Positions 25,555 through 34,152 of a stretch of DNA of 64,000 nt are shown here, in pieces (position 1 is the stretch's first letter; the number at the start of each line of letters is the position of its first letter). The notes beneath the pieces were generated by a model. That model saw only the letters and a program-made list of their open reading frames with translations. It was not told the origin of the DNA and made no database searches. The stretch is from Polyangiaceae bacterium (GTDB lineage Bacteria; Myxococcota_A; Polyangia; Polyangiales; Polyangiaceae). Position numbers and translations under genes: made by a program. The stretch spans positions 372,001 to 436,000 of the forward strand of contig JACKEB010000014.1 of NCBI GenBank assembly GCA_020633205.1. The letters run 5' to 3'.

Positions 25555-26877
25555 ATGGCTTTGTTTGGAATCCAGCTGCGTACCGCGCCTCACTCAACGG
25601 TGCGAGCGCTTCGAGTCTTGGGTTTGGGGGTGAGCCTCATGGCTCTACACGGCTGCGGCGCTGCTACCCCTGAGCCAGAACCGCGCGGAAATGGCTACGA
25701 TACGGCGGGCGAAGGGACTCCGGCGAACTCACAGGTTGCGGCGTCACCTGAAGCCACCCAGCCCGTTGAACCACGCGGCGCCAACGCACCAGGAGACGTC
25801 GTTCGTCCAGCGACCGGAGAGCAACAAGTCGCGGCGAGCGGGCGCAGCTACGGGCAGCTGACGGAGTCGTTCGTCGGCAGCAAGCAGCTGTGGGAGGTCG
25901 TGCAACCGACCGCGCATTTCGCTGTTCCCCAGGACTACAAGCGCTGGACGGTGCGCCGGAGCATCCAAGTTGGGCAGAGCCATCTCTCTTCCGCAGGGAT
26001 ATTCCCTGACGAGAAGCACGCTTATGTGGTTGGCGGCGGGGAGGGGGCGATCCGCGTCTACGATTTGACCACCGGCGCCCTGGTGTCTAAGGCGGCGACC
26101 CCTGGTTTCAAGCCCTGGGGCCGTGATGTCTTTGGGCTCTGGCCCGATGCGCAGAGCCCGCTCGGCGCTTGGGTGATTTTCGCCGGAGACCACTCGCTGC
26201 AACTACTGGATCCGAAGAGCGGAGAGGTGAAGCGGGAGATCGCCCAGAGCTTCGCCTGGGACCTGCGCTGGACCCGCAACCACGAAGTCCTCGGGGCGAC
26301 CTATGCGCGTATCCCCGCGCAAACGTCAGCGCTCAGCTTCTTCGATGCCAAGGGTTCGCTGCTCTTGACCCTGGAGGGCAAGGAACGCATCGAGGACTGG
26401 GCGCTCTCCGCCGATGGAAAGCTGATGGCGGTGACCTACTACCCGTCGAACTCAGTTGAGTTGATTGACCTCGAGGCGGGCGCAGTGCGTTTCACCGCGG
26501 GAACGCCTCAGTACACGAATAGCCTGGATTTTTCTCCGGATGATCGACTCCTCGCCGTGGCGGGAGAGCACACCGTCGTGATGAACACGACAGACGGTGG
26601 CGACCGGAAGTACTTTCGAGGACAGCAGAACAACGCTCACCAGGTACGCTTCTCTCCCAGCGGAGACGCGCTCGTGGTCTCCGCCTACGACGGGCGCGCC
26701 CGAGTGCTGAAGCCCGGGGACGGCGAACAGCTCACCTTGGTCAAGGAGCTGCGCCACGGTGGGACGGCAAACGTCTACGTCGTGGACTTCAATCAGGACG
26801 GCACGCGCCTGCTGACGAGCTCGGGCGACCGCACCATCAAGCTTTGGGGAGAGGCGCCGCGGGGCCTGCGCCAGTAG
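25555..26877 (+). CDS. WD40-like propeller lipoprotein
   Basis: A 440-residue exported protein. TAGGAG seven bases upstream supports the ATG at 25555 over the longer frame from 25462. The lipobox is ALHGC, then a Pro/Ala/Glu-rich linker to about residue 100. The remainder is a beta-propeller of WD40/YVTN type, with repeats such as AIRVYDLTTGALVSK, LQLLDPKSGEVKRE, VELIDLEAGAVRF and a canonical last blade DGTRLLTSSGDRTIKLWGEA. Probably a periplasmic or surface interaction scaffold; partner unknown. Convergent with the VWA gene at 26911. Confidence 0.85.
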   Translation: MALFGIQLRTAPHSTVRALRVLGLGVSLMALHGCGAATPEPEPRGNGYDTAGEGTPANSQVAASPEATQPVEPRGANAPGDVVRPATGEQQVAASGRSYGQLTESFVGSKQLWEVVQPTAHFAVPQDYKRWTVRRSIQVGQSHLSSAGIFPDEKHAYVVGGGEGAIRVYDLTTGALVSKAATPGFKPWGRDVFGLWPDAQSPLGAWVIFAGDHSLQLLDPKSGEVKREIAQSFAWDLRWTRNHEVLGATYARIPAQTSALSFFDAKGSLLLTLEGKERIEDWALSADGKLMAVTYYPSNSVELIDLEAGAVRFTAGTPQYTNSLDFSPDDRLLAVAGEHTVVMNTTDGGDRKYFRGQQNNAHQVRFSPSGDALVVSAYDGRARVLKPGDGEQLTLVKELRHGGTANVYVVDFNQDGTRLLTSSGDRTIKLWGEAPRGLRQ

Positions 26878-26910
26878 CTCTTGATGAGTGAGGGTTGGCG
26901 TGCGGATGCG

Positions 26911-28101
26911 CTACTTCACGCGCTCGGTCTTACACCCCAGCAAAATGTCGAGCCCCGCTTCGAAGTCCGCCTTCACCTGCTCGCAGGCGCTGGGGCAGAG
27001 CAAGATTTGGGTCGGCATATTGGGATCGTCGTAGTACCAGCCGCCGCCCGCGTTGCAGTCGTCGGTTTGCAGTAGCGTTTGCTGACCGCCACTGCCCGGC
27101 GTGTAGATCACATTGACCTGATCGTAGGCAATTTTCCCATCCTCAACGTCGCTTGGCAGCGCGTATTCGCACGGCAACGCCTGGCCGCGCACCTTCTTCA
27201 GCGCGTCCTTGAACTCTTGAGCGGCATTCGTGCTGCTGATCAAGATCGCCTGGCCTGAGCCGCCAGCCGCAGCCACCGCGTTCGCAAACGTGGTTTGTAC
27301 GCCGTCCAATCCCACCACGAAGGTCGTCACCGAGGGGCTGAAGCCATAGCCGGCGGCAGCCAGCCTCGCGATGTCCGCGGTCGACTCTGGGTTGTCGGTG
27401 CTGCCACACGTCGGAGGCGGTTGGCTTGGCCACTGGGGGTTGCCGTCGGTGACGAGCAGCACGGCGTTTTTCGTCGTGGAATCATTCTGACCGTTCTCGA
27501 TGCCCTTCAGAATCGCCCCACCCAGCGCCGGATAAGTCGTTGTGCCGATCCCATTCGGCCCCTCAGCGGTCAGCGCGTCGATGATCGGCTGAGCGTTGCC
27601 TGGCAGCTCTGCAAAGCTGACGGACGGCTCCTTGAACAGGGTCTGATCGCAACTTGCGGGGCCGGAGCGCGGGAAGAAATTCAGCGCGACCTTGAGCCCG
27701 GCGGAGTCAGCGTCGTTCACGAACGCGGTGATGCCGTCCTTCACCGCGTCCCACTTATAGCCGGACATGGATGCGGACTTGTCGAGCATGATGTAGAGGT
27801 TCAACGGGAACGCTTGGGCGCGCTCGGTGACCAAGCCGCACGCCGCGTCGGGATCCAACGCGTCGCTCCCCCCTGCATCCAAGAAGCCGCCGGAACCACC
27901 CGCTCCGTTGCCAGCGCTGCCGCCGCTCGCGCCGCCTGCGTTGCCCGCGCTGCCACCTTGCGCGCCACCGCTCCCACCCGTGACGCCGGTGTCGGGGGCC
28001 TCGTCCGCACCGGAGCATGCGCCCGCGAGTCCCACTGCAAGAGCGAGCGAGCAGAGCGAGACCAAGCGCACCAACCTCGGACGACCAGAGCTCGTAGCCA
28101 T
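26911..28101 (-). CDS. Von Willebrand A lipoprotein (short form)
   Basis: A 396-residue lipoprotein (lipobox AGAC) with a Gly/Ser/Ala tether, then a VWA domain starting near residue 95 with metal-ion site D-K-S-A-S (MLDKSASMSG). It lacks the MopE and jelly-roll parts of the two long VWA proteins but shares their post-VWA segment: CEYALPS...AYDQVNVIYTPG, GGWYYDD, TQILLCPSACEQVKADFEAGLDILLGC. GGAAAG just upstream of the ATG acts as ribosome binding site. The conserved post-VWA module, seen in all three proteins, marks one family. Confidence 0.9.
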   Translation of the reverse strand: MATSSGRPRLVRLVSLCSLALAVGLAGACSGADEAPDTGVTGGSGGAQGGSAGNAGGASGGSAGNGAGGSGGFLDAGGSDALDPDAACGLVTERAQAFPLNLYIMLDKSASMSGYKWDAVKDGITAFVNDADSAGLKVALNFFPRSGPASCDQTLFKEPSVSFAELPGNAQPIIDALTAEGPNGIGTTTYPALGGAILKGIENGQNDSTTKNAVLLVTDGNPQWPSQPPPTCGSTDNPESTADIARLAAAGYGFSPSVTTFVVGLDGVQTTFANAVAAAGGSGQAILISSTNAAQEFKDALKKVRGQALPCEYALPSDVEDGKIAYDQVNVIYTPGSGGQQTLLQTDDCNAGGGWYYDDPNMPTQILLCPSACEQVKADFEAGLDILLGCKTERVK

Positions 28102-28322
28102 CGGACTTTCCTTGCTTCTTTGGCCGCCGACGCGAGATGTCGAACAGCCGGCGAGATGCTTTAGACTTAAACGAATACGCGGGGTTTGTGACCGTTTGCG
28201 ACGCCGCCTTACCCAAGCGCGCCACGCACCCTCAGTGGAACCAACGTTTCAAACCAAGGAAGCGAGCAGGACCGAGTTGTAGCAGCTTTGTTTCCGGCTG
28301 TGGTGCGTGAGACACTCGCGTC

Positions 28323-30260
28323 ATGCGGCGACTGCTTTGGGGTGCTTCGTTGACCATTCTCTCTGGCTCGTTGGCGGCTTGTGCCGCTGGCGGAGAGGCG
28401 GAGACCGCGCGCGGCTCGGGCGCTTCTGGCGGAACCGGCGGCGAAGCGGGCGTTTCGGGTGACGGAGGCACGGGCGGTGACGCCGGGAATTCCACGGGTG
28501 GAAATTCAGGCAGCGCCAATGGCGGTAACGCAGGCGCCGGAGCAGACGGTGGAACCGCCGGTGTTGGGGGTGAGGGTGGCACCGCAGGCACTGGTGGAAC
28601 GAACACGGGCGGTGCCGCGGGGATGAGCGGCGCTGGAGGCACTGGCGGTAGCGGCAACACCGGCGGCACGGCAGGCTCCGGTGGAGGCCTTGGCGTTGGT
28701 TGCGACTCTTGCTGCCCTGCAGGTTTCTGTAACCTGGACGGCAACCCCATCACCGGCAGCGGTTGCGGTTGTGAGTACGAGTGCACGCCGACCAGCAGCA
28801 CCGACGAGATCGACCCGGACTTCAAAGACGAGAACTGCGACGGCGGCGACGGCATCGTCGAGACCTGCATCTACGTCTCAGCCTCCCTAGGCTCTGACGG
28901 GAGCGCCGACGGCACCCGCGCCGCTCCGTTCGCCAGCATCAACGCAGCCATCGGCTACGCCAAGACTCAAGGCGCGCCCGCCGTGTGCGTTTCCGGGGAG
29001 ATTTACAACGAGACCGTCAACGTCGAGAGCGGCATCTCCGTCTACGGTGGCTTTGACCACACGGATCCGAATTTCAAGTTCAGGCGCAGCGCGGCAGCGA
29101 CGACCGTAGTTCGCGCTGTAGGCACGGTCTTCTACGCACCGGTGATCAACGACGAGACGCACATCGAGGGCTTCACGATGGAAGCCTCGGCGCCTTCAGG
29201 CTTCAGTCAAAGCACCTACGGTGTGCGCCTCGGCGGCGGCGGCGGTCAGCTGTATGTGCGTTACAACGTGATCGATCTCGCGAACGGCACTGACGGTGAG
29301 TTCAAAGGCAACGGTCAGTCGCACGCGCAGACCAGTGCGCCGGACGGGAAGGTTGGCGACGGCGGATGCGAGGGCACGGGCATCATCGACTGCGACGGCA
29401 ACTCTGATTGCGGTCACGGGGGTGGTGCCATCGTAGCTTGCGGTGCTCGCTCGGGTGGGAAGGGTGGCGACGGTGGCTTGGGCAACACGACTGGGCAACC
29501 GGGATCTCCGGCTGCTAGCGGTGCTCCCGGCGGTCCTGGCGCTTCGGCCAACTCATGCACGCCGCTTCTACCCGACGCTGGAACGCAAGGCTCGCCAGGA
29601 ACTCCGGGCTCAGTGGTATCGGGAGGTGGGCCGGGAGCGGGCGGACTCTCCGTCGGTTCGGTTGCGTCTGATGGCTACTCTCCGGCAACCGGCGGGAACG
29701 GGACGCCAGGTCAAGACGGTAACGGCGGTGGCGGTGGCGGTGGCGGTGGCGGTGGGAGCGGAAACAATCTCTGTTGTGCCGACTTTGGTGGCGGGGGTGG
29801 CAGCGGCGGCTGTGGGGGCCTTGGCGGAAATGCCGGCCTTGGCGGCGGTGGCGGCGGTGGTTCGTTTGGTGTGTTTGCCGCCGCGGGCAACGCCATCGTG
29901 TTCGACAACCGGATCTTCCCAGGCAACGGCGGGAAGGGCGCCAATGGCGGCAATGGGGCGTCCGGGCAGCAAGGCGGCACGGGCGCTGCAGGGGGCGGGC
30001 ACAGCGACGACAGCGGTCCTGGTGGCCGCGGTGGGGATGGCTCGGCGGGCGGCGCAGGTGGACCTGGCGGCGGCGGCGGCGGTGGTCCGAGTGTGTGCGT
30101 TGCGATCGGTGGACTCGCCAACGTGCAATATCAACCCGTTAGCGATCCGGGGAGCTGCGTTCCCGGTTCTCCGGGGACGGGTGGCCTGGCGGGCACCTCG
30201 CCCTTCACGGGCAACGCTGGAACCACGGGCACCACGGCCGCGCGACTGAACATCAACTGA
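28323..30260 (+). CDS. PGRS-like Gly-rich lipoprotein with beta-helix region
   Basis: A 645-residue lipoprotein (lipobox LAAC). A Gly-rich tether is followed by a Cys-rich patch and a region (residues ~180-330, IYVSASLGSDGSADGTRAAP, NETVNVESGISVYGGFD) that looks like the DUF1565/right-handed parallel beta-helix start found in many myxobacterial surface proteins. From about residue 330 to the end the protein is over half glycine, with runs of GGG, in the style of PE_PGRS or glycine-rich ice-binding folds, interrupted by Cys-containing turns (NLCCADF, GGCGG). Likely a surface or matrix protein. Confidence 0.85.
   Translation: MRRLLWGASLTILSGSLAACAAGGEAETARGSGASGGTGGEAGVSGDGGTGGDAGNSTGGNSGSANGGNAGAGADGGTAGVGGEGGTAGTGGTNTGGAAGMSGAGGTGGSGNTGGTAGSGGGLGVGCDSCCPAGFCNLDGNPITGSGCGCEYECTPTSSTDEIDPDFKDENCDGGDGIVETCIYVSASLGSDGSADGTRAAPFASINAAIGYAKTQGAPAVCVSGEIYNETVNVESGISVYGGFDHTDPNFKFRRSAAATTVVRAVGTVFYAPVINDETHIEGFTMEASAPSGFSQSTYGVRLGGGGGQLYVRYNVIDLANGTDGEFKGNGQSHAQTSAPDGKVGDGGCEGTGIIDCDGNSDCGHGGGAIVACGARSGGKGGDGGLGNTTGQPGSPAASGAPGGPGASANSCTPLLPDAGTQGSPGTPGSVVSGGGPGAGGLSVGSVASDGYSPATGGNGTPGQDGNGGGGGGGGGGGSGNNLCCADFGGGGGSGGCGGLGGNAGLGGGGGGGSFGVFAAAGNAIVFDNRIFPGNGGKGANGGNGASGQQGGTGAAGGGHSDDSGPGGRGGDGSAGGAGGPGGGGGGGPSVCVAIGGLANVQYQPVSDPGSCVPGSPGTGGLAGTSPFTGNAGTTGTTAARLNIN
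29724..29756. repeat. Hexamer microsatellite inside the PGRS-like gene
   Basis: Five and a half copies of GGCGGT in a row encode a pure glycine run. Because the unit is a multiple of three, slippage would change only the number of glycines. Confidence 0.8.
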
Positions 30261-30263
30261 AAA

Positions 30264-30293
30264 AAGGCCTGCTTCCACAAGGAAGCAGGCCTT
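30264..30293. terminator. Strong hairpin terminator
   Basis: A perfect 13-bp stem (AAGGCCTGCTTCC / GGAAGCAGGCCTT) with an ACAA loop starts 3 bases after the stop of the PGRS-like gene. Its A tract is on the upstream side, so the best T tract is seen by transcripts on the minus strand; it may work in both directions. Confidence 0.7.
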
Positions 30294-30333
30294 CGGCCTC
30301 GCCATCCGGCGCCGGCTGAGCTAACCCGACCAG

Positions 30334-32028
30334 ATGCGTCGCGTTGGCTTTGGAGTGGTGCTGTTTGCCGGGCTTTCGGTCGTTGCCTGTGGGCAGCTGA
30401 TTGGTCTCGATGACTTCAAGCCGGCCGTGGGAGTTGGGGGAACCGACGCTGGCGGCGCAGCTGGGAGCGCTGGATCCTCCGCGGCAGGCGGGACAGGTGG
30501 TTCCGCGGGGATTGGTGGTTCGTCGACAGCCGGGGTTGGGGGAACTGAAGTCGCTGGCGCCGGTGGCACAGGCGGAAAGCCGTGCACCAAGAACGCGGAG
30601 TGCGACGACGGCAAAGCCTGCAACGGCGTCGAGACCTGCGACGGCAACTTCTGTCAGAACGGCAGCGCGGTTGACTGCTCCGGTATCGATTCGACCTACT
30701 GCGCGGGCAAGTGCTTCGAGACCAGCAGTGGCCCCAAGTGTCAGCTGACGGCGAAGGACACCGATGGTGATCAGCACGGCGACTCGCGTTGCCAGGAGGC
30801 AACCGGAGACGATTGCGATGACAGCAACGACAAGGTGTACTCCGGCGCTCCGGAGGTCTGCGATGGGATAGACAACGACTGCGATGGGAAGGCGGACCTG
30901 GAGGATGGTTTGCCGCTTTCGGAGCGCGTTCTGGATGTCGCGACCCTCAACTCCTTCTCCGGCGGGAGATTCGTTGCCGTTGGGGCCCAAGGCGTCGCTG
31001 TGATGTGGGGGGACGAACCAGTGGGAGGCACGAACAGGCTGTGGGCCAAGACGTTTACACGAGACGGAACCCCGCTCGGCGAAGCTACACAGATCACCGT
31101 CCCCGAGCAGACGGGGTCAACGGTTCAGAACAACCCAGAGTTCGATCTCATCTGGGCTTCAGATCACTATGTTGCCGCGTGGATAGACTCAAGAAGCGGA
31201 ACCGCCGAGGTATGGGCCCAGCTTATTGCCGTTGATGGTTCGATGATGGGAGACAACTTCCTTGCAGGGACCCCTACGACCACCCAAGGTACCGTTGCGC
31301 TGGGATCCACGCCGTTCGGCACAGGGGTATTCTACCTTAAGCCGGAGTTGGCACTCGGTGAGTCGTTCATCGAATCCTCGGGAAGGGTTCTCAACTACTC
31401 GTTCGACCCACCTCCATCGAATGCCACCCAATATTTTCCAGTGGTTGCGGGGAGCGGGCCGAACAGAATGTTGGCTTTCGCCGAGTTCGCGGATCCAACC
31501 GCAAGTCTGCATCTCGCACGACTCGATTCGCAGTTCCTCAAGTTGGTGGACATCCCCGCGCCGTTTTCGTTGCCAAACTCGCCGAGTCAGTTCTATCGAA
31601 AGCTTGGTGTGACCAAACTGGACGCTGGATACCTTCTCTCGTTCAATGTGGAAGCCCCCAGTCCACCTAAGAGTGAACTCGGCGTGACCTTTCTGGACAG
31701 CAACGACCACTACGCCTGCGGTCCGACTTCTTTGCGGCTCTCTGGGACGATCGCCAACCGAATCGCTGGAACGGCGTCCATGGCCAACCGCGCGCTGGTT
31801 TTTTTCGCAGAGTACTCCACGACCGCCGTGAAGGGAGACATATACGTCTCGACCGTGAAGTCGGACTGCACGGCGCCCATCACTGTCCCGATTCTAACGG
31901 ACAGTTTGATACAGCTCCAAACAGATGTGGATTCAGATCCGACCCTTCGCGCTCTCGTCTATGCAGACGCGACTGACGGCGAGAAGAGACTGAAGCTCCG
32001 GCTGTTCGGGCCCAACATGTGCGACTGA
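30334..32028 (+). CDS. MopE-motif lipoprotein (copy 1)
   Basis: A 564-residue lipoprotein (lipobox VVAC) opening GQLIGLDDFKP, then a Gly/Ala/Ser tether. Residues ~85-195 are a Cys-rich block with CDDGKACNGVETCDG and the MopE putative metal-binding motif (DTDGDQHGDSRCQ, DDCDDSN, CDGIDNDCDGKADLEDGLP). The C-terminal ~370 residues look like a beta-propeller (repeated SDHYVAAWIDSRSGTAEV-type strands). The following gene is a paralogue, six bases away from the stop to its first possible codon, so they form an operon. Confidence 0.88.
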   Translation: MRRVGFGVVLFAGLSVVACGQLIGLDDFKPAVGVGGTDAGGAAGSAGSSAAGGTGGSAGIGGSSTAGVGGTEVAGAGGTGGKPCTKNAECDDGKACNGVETCDGNFCQNGSAVDCSGIDSTYCAGKCFETSSGPKCQLTAKDTDGDQHGDSRCQEATGDDCDDSNDKVYSGAPEVCDGIDNDCDGKADLEDGLPLSERVLDVATLNSFSGGRFVAVGAQGVAVMWGDEPVGGTNRLWAKTFTRDGTPLGEATQITVPEQTGSTVQNNPEFDLIWASDHYVAAWIDSRSGTAEVWAQLIAVDGSMMGDNFLAGTPTTTQGTVALGSTPFGTGVFYLKPELALGESFIESSGRVLNYSFDPPPSNATQYFPVVAGSGPNRMLAFAEFADPTASLHLARLDSQFLKLVDIPAPFSLPNSPSQFYRKLGVTKLDAGYLLSFNVEAPSPPKSELGVTFLDSNDHYACGPTSLRLSGTIANRIAGTASMANRALVFFAEYSTTAVKGDIYVSTVKSDCTAPITVPILTDSLIQLQTDVDSDPTLRALVYADATDGEKRLKLRLFGPNMCD

Positions 32029-32040
32029 GGAACGGTGGAC

Positions 32041-33711
32041 ATGAGACGCTTGGGTGTGGTTGGGGTCGCTTGCCTGGCGGCGTCAGGAGTTTTGAGCTGC
32101 GGCCAACTCATCGGTCTAGACGACTTTAGACCGTCTCTGGGAACCGGCGGTGTTGCCGGTACGGCTGGGGCAAGCGGGGCTGGCGGAGGATCCAGCGGTT
32201 CCGCGGGGAATGGTGGCTCATCGGGTGTTGGCGGGTCGCAAGTCGGAGGTGCAGGTGGCGGAACGCCGTGCACGAAGAACGCCGAGTGCGACGACGGCAA
32301 GGCCTGCAACGGCGTCGAGACCTGCGACGGCAACTTCTGTCAGAACGGCAGCGGGGTTGATTGCTCAGGTATCGATTCGACCTACTGCGCGGGCAAGTGC
32401 TTCGAGACCAGCAGCGGCCCGAAGTGTCAACTGACGGCGAAGGACACCGATGGCGATCAGCACGGTGACTCACGTTGCCAAGAGGCAACGGGCGACGACT
32501 GCGATGACAGCAACGAGAACGTGTACTCTGGCGCTCCGGAGATCTGCGATGGCCTTGACAACGACTGCGACGGAAAGGGGGACCTGGAGGAGGGTCTGCC
32601 GATCGGTGGCGCGCAGTTCAAGCTCGAGACCCTGACGGAACGTTTGGGAGGGCGGTTCGTCGCCGTAGGGACCAACGACCTCGGGGTGATGTGGGGTGAC
32701 CAGGTTGGCGGCGACTATCGGCTCTTCTTTCGAGTTTATGATTTCAACGGTCAACCCTTATCCGCGGTCGTCCCCTTGTCGGCAGCACCTGGAAGTGGTG
32801 GCACTACATTCCAGTCGAATCCGCTCTTCGATCTGATTGTAGAGGGTGATCACTACGCCGCTGGGTGGATCGACCAGACCGACGGAGCGCCTGCCGCATA
32901 TGTGCAACGCGTGGCGCGGGACGGCACTCTCATTGGCAGTCGCGTTCGTGTGGGCGACGCCAGTAACGGCTCCTCGATATCCCTGGCGGCCAGCGCGTTC
33001 GGGGTTGGAGCGTTCTTTTCGGCTCCCAACGGCAGTGACGTCGAATTGAAGATCATGATCGTCAATCCGGGTGGGGTGTTGAATCCACGCGCCGGTCTCT
33101 CCAGTCCAGGAAAGCTCTTCTTGCAGCCTGGCGCCGGGTTTGGGGGAGGTCGCTATGCAGTGGCGTACTCAGTTGTGGAGGGCGCGACGGCTCACCTGAC
33201 ACTTGGGTATATGGACGCCCTCTTCAACGTTGGCGACCAATATCCAGCGTCCAGTCCACTCACCAACGTCCCAAACGAGGCTTACGAGCGCTTCTACGTT
33301 CAGCCCACCCAATCGGGCTTTCTCGCGAGCTACGCGCATATCGCGTTACCGAGCACCCAGAGGATCGGGGCGGCGATCTTGGATGCTTCGGGACAATATG
33401 TGTGTGGCCCCTCGGACGCCTCAACGGAAACGGCGGCGAGCATCAAACTTGCGGGTGCCGTGGGCGTGGGAGCGGACCACTATCTGGTTGTAGGGACACT
33501 GCCGCCGGCTGGAGTGGGGGGGATCTCGTTCGTGCCCTTTGCCGCCGATTGTACCGCGGGGACTCCGGTACCAGTGATCAGGGATCGACTAGTTCTTCCG
33601 GACGCGGACGTGGGGTCGAACGGAACCCTTTCCGCCCTCGTCTACCTTGATGCGACGGATGGTACGTTCGATCTCATGCTGCGCACTTTCGGGCCGAACC
33701 TTTGCGACTAG
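32041..33711 (+). CDS. MopE-motif lipoprotein (copy 2)
   Basis: A 556-residue lipoprotein (lipobox LSC) with the same opening GQLIGLDDFRP, the same Cys-rich MopE block and a propeller-like C-terminus. The block CTKNAECDDG ... DLEEGLP is almost identical to copy 1 (a few substitutions in ~110 residues), while tether and propeller are much more diverged. The ATG at 32041 is preferred to a GTG six bases upstream; GAGGA precedes it. Both copies end in FGPN-x-CD. Confidence 0.88.
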   Translation: MRRLGVVGVACLAASGVLSCGQLIGLDDFRPSLGTGGVAGTAGASGAGGGSSGSAGNGGSSGVGGSQVGGAGGGTPCTKNAECDDGKACNGVETCDGNFCQNGSGVDCSGIDSTYCAGKCFETSSGPKCQLTAKDTDGDQHGDSRCQEATGDDCDDSNENVYSGAPEICDGLDNDCDGKGDLEEGLPIGGAQFKLETLTERLGGRFVAVGTNDLGVMWGDQVGGDYRLFFRVYDFNGQPLSAVVPLSAAPGSGGTTFQSNPLFDLIVEGDHYAAGWIDQTDGAPAAYVQRVARDGTLIGSRVRVGDASNGSSISLAASAFGVGAFFSAPNGSDVELKIMIVNPGGVLNPRAGLSSPGKLFLQPGAGFGGGRYAVAYSVVEGATAHLTLGYMDALFNVGDQYPASSPLTNVPNEAYERFYVQPTQSGFLASYAHIALPSTQRIGAAILDASGQYVCGPSDASTETAASIKLAGAVGVGADHYLVVGTLPPAGVGGISFVPFAADCTAGTPVPVIRDRLVLPDADVGSNGTLSALVYLDATDGTFDLMLRTFGPNLCD

Positions 33712-33728
33712 CGTGCGTATGAAGACGC

Positions 33729-34103
33729 ATGCGCGGTGCGCAGTGGGTTTTGAGGCGGCCGATTGGGCTGTGGGTTAGCAGCGCTGGGCTGATGGTGGTT
33801 GGGGCGTTGGGTGTTGGGCTCGGTGGGCTCGCGCAACCGGCGTATGGAGCTTGCTGTTTGGTTGCGGGCTTTGGCCCTTGGTGGGCGACCAGTGGTAGCC
33901 GGGAGCGGAGTGTGTTTCTGGCCTATGCGGTGCTGGCTTGGTCACTATTCGGTTTGATGCCGATGCTGATGATTGGGGAGGCGCTGGGGGGACCGTATGG
34001 CGGGCCCCCGTGGCGCTTTGCGCTGGGTTTGCTGGCGTCCCTTGGGCGCCTGATCAGCTTTGCTCACCCTCAAACCAAAGCTTGGTTATTGCCCCGGATC
34101 TAG
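33729..34103 (+). CDS. Small membrane protein
   Basis: A 124-residue hydrophobic protein with about three membrane segments (VSSAGLMVVGALGVGLGGLA, AYAVLAWSLFGLMPMLMIG, LGLLASLGRLISF) and no recognised domain. It starts 17 bases after the second MopE-motif gene and may belong to that operon. Confidence 0.55.
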   Translation: MRGAQWVLRRPIGLWVSSAGLMVVGALGVGLGGLAQPAYGACCLVAGFGPWWATSGSRERSVFLAYAVLAWSLFGLMPMLMIGEALGGPYGGPPWRFALGLLASLGRLISFAHPQTKAWLLPRI

Positions 34104-34152
34104 AACTAGCGGATTGCGTGTGGGAATGGTGGTTCTCGGCGTAGCATGGAGC

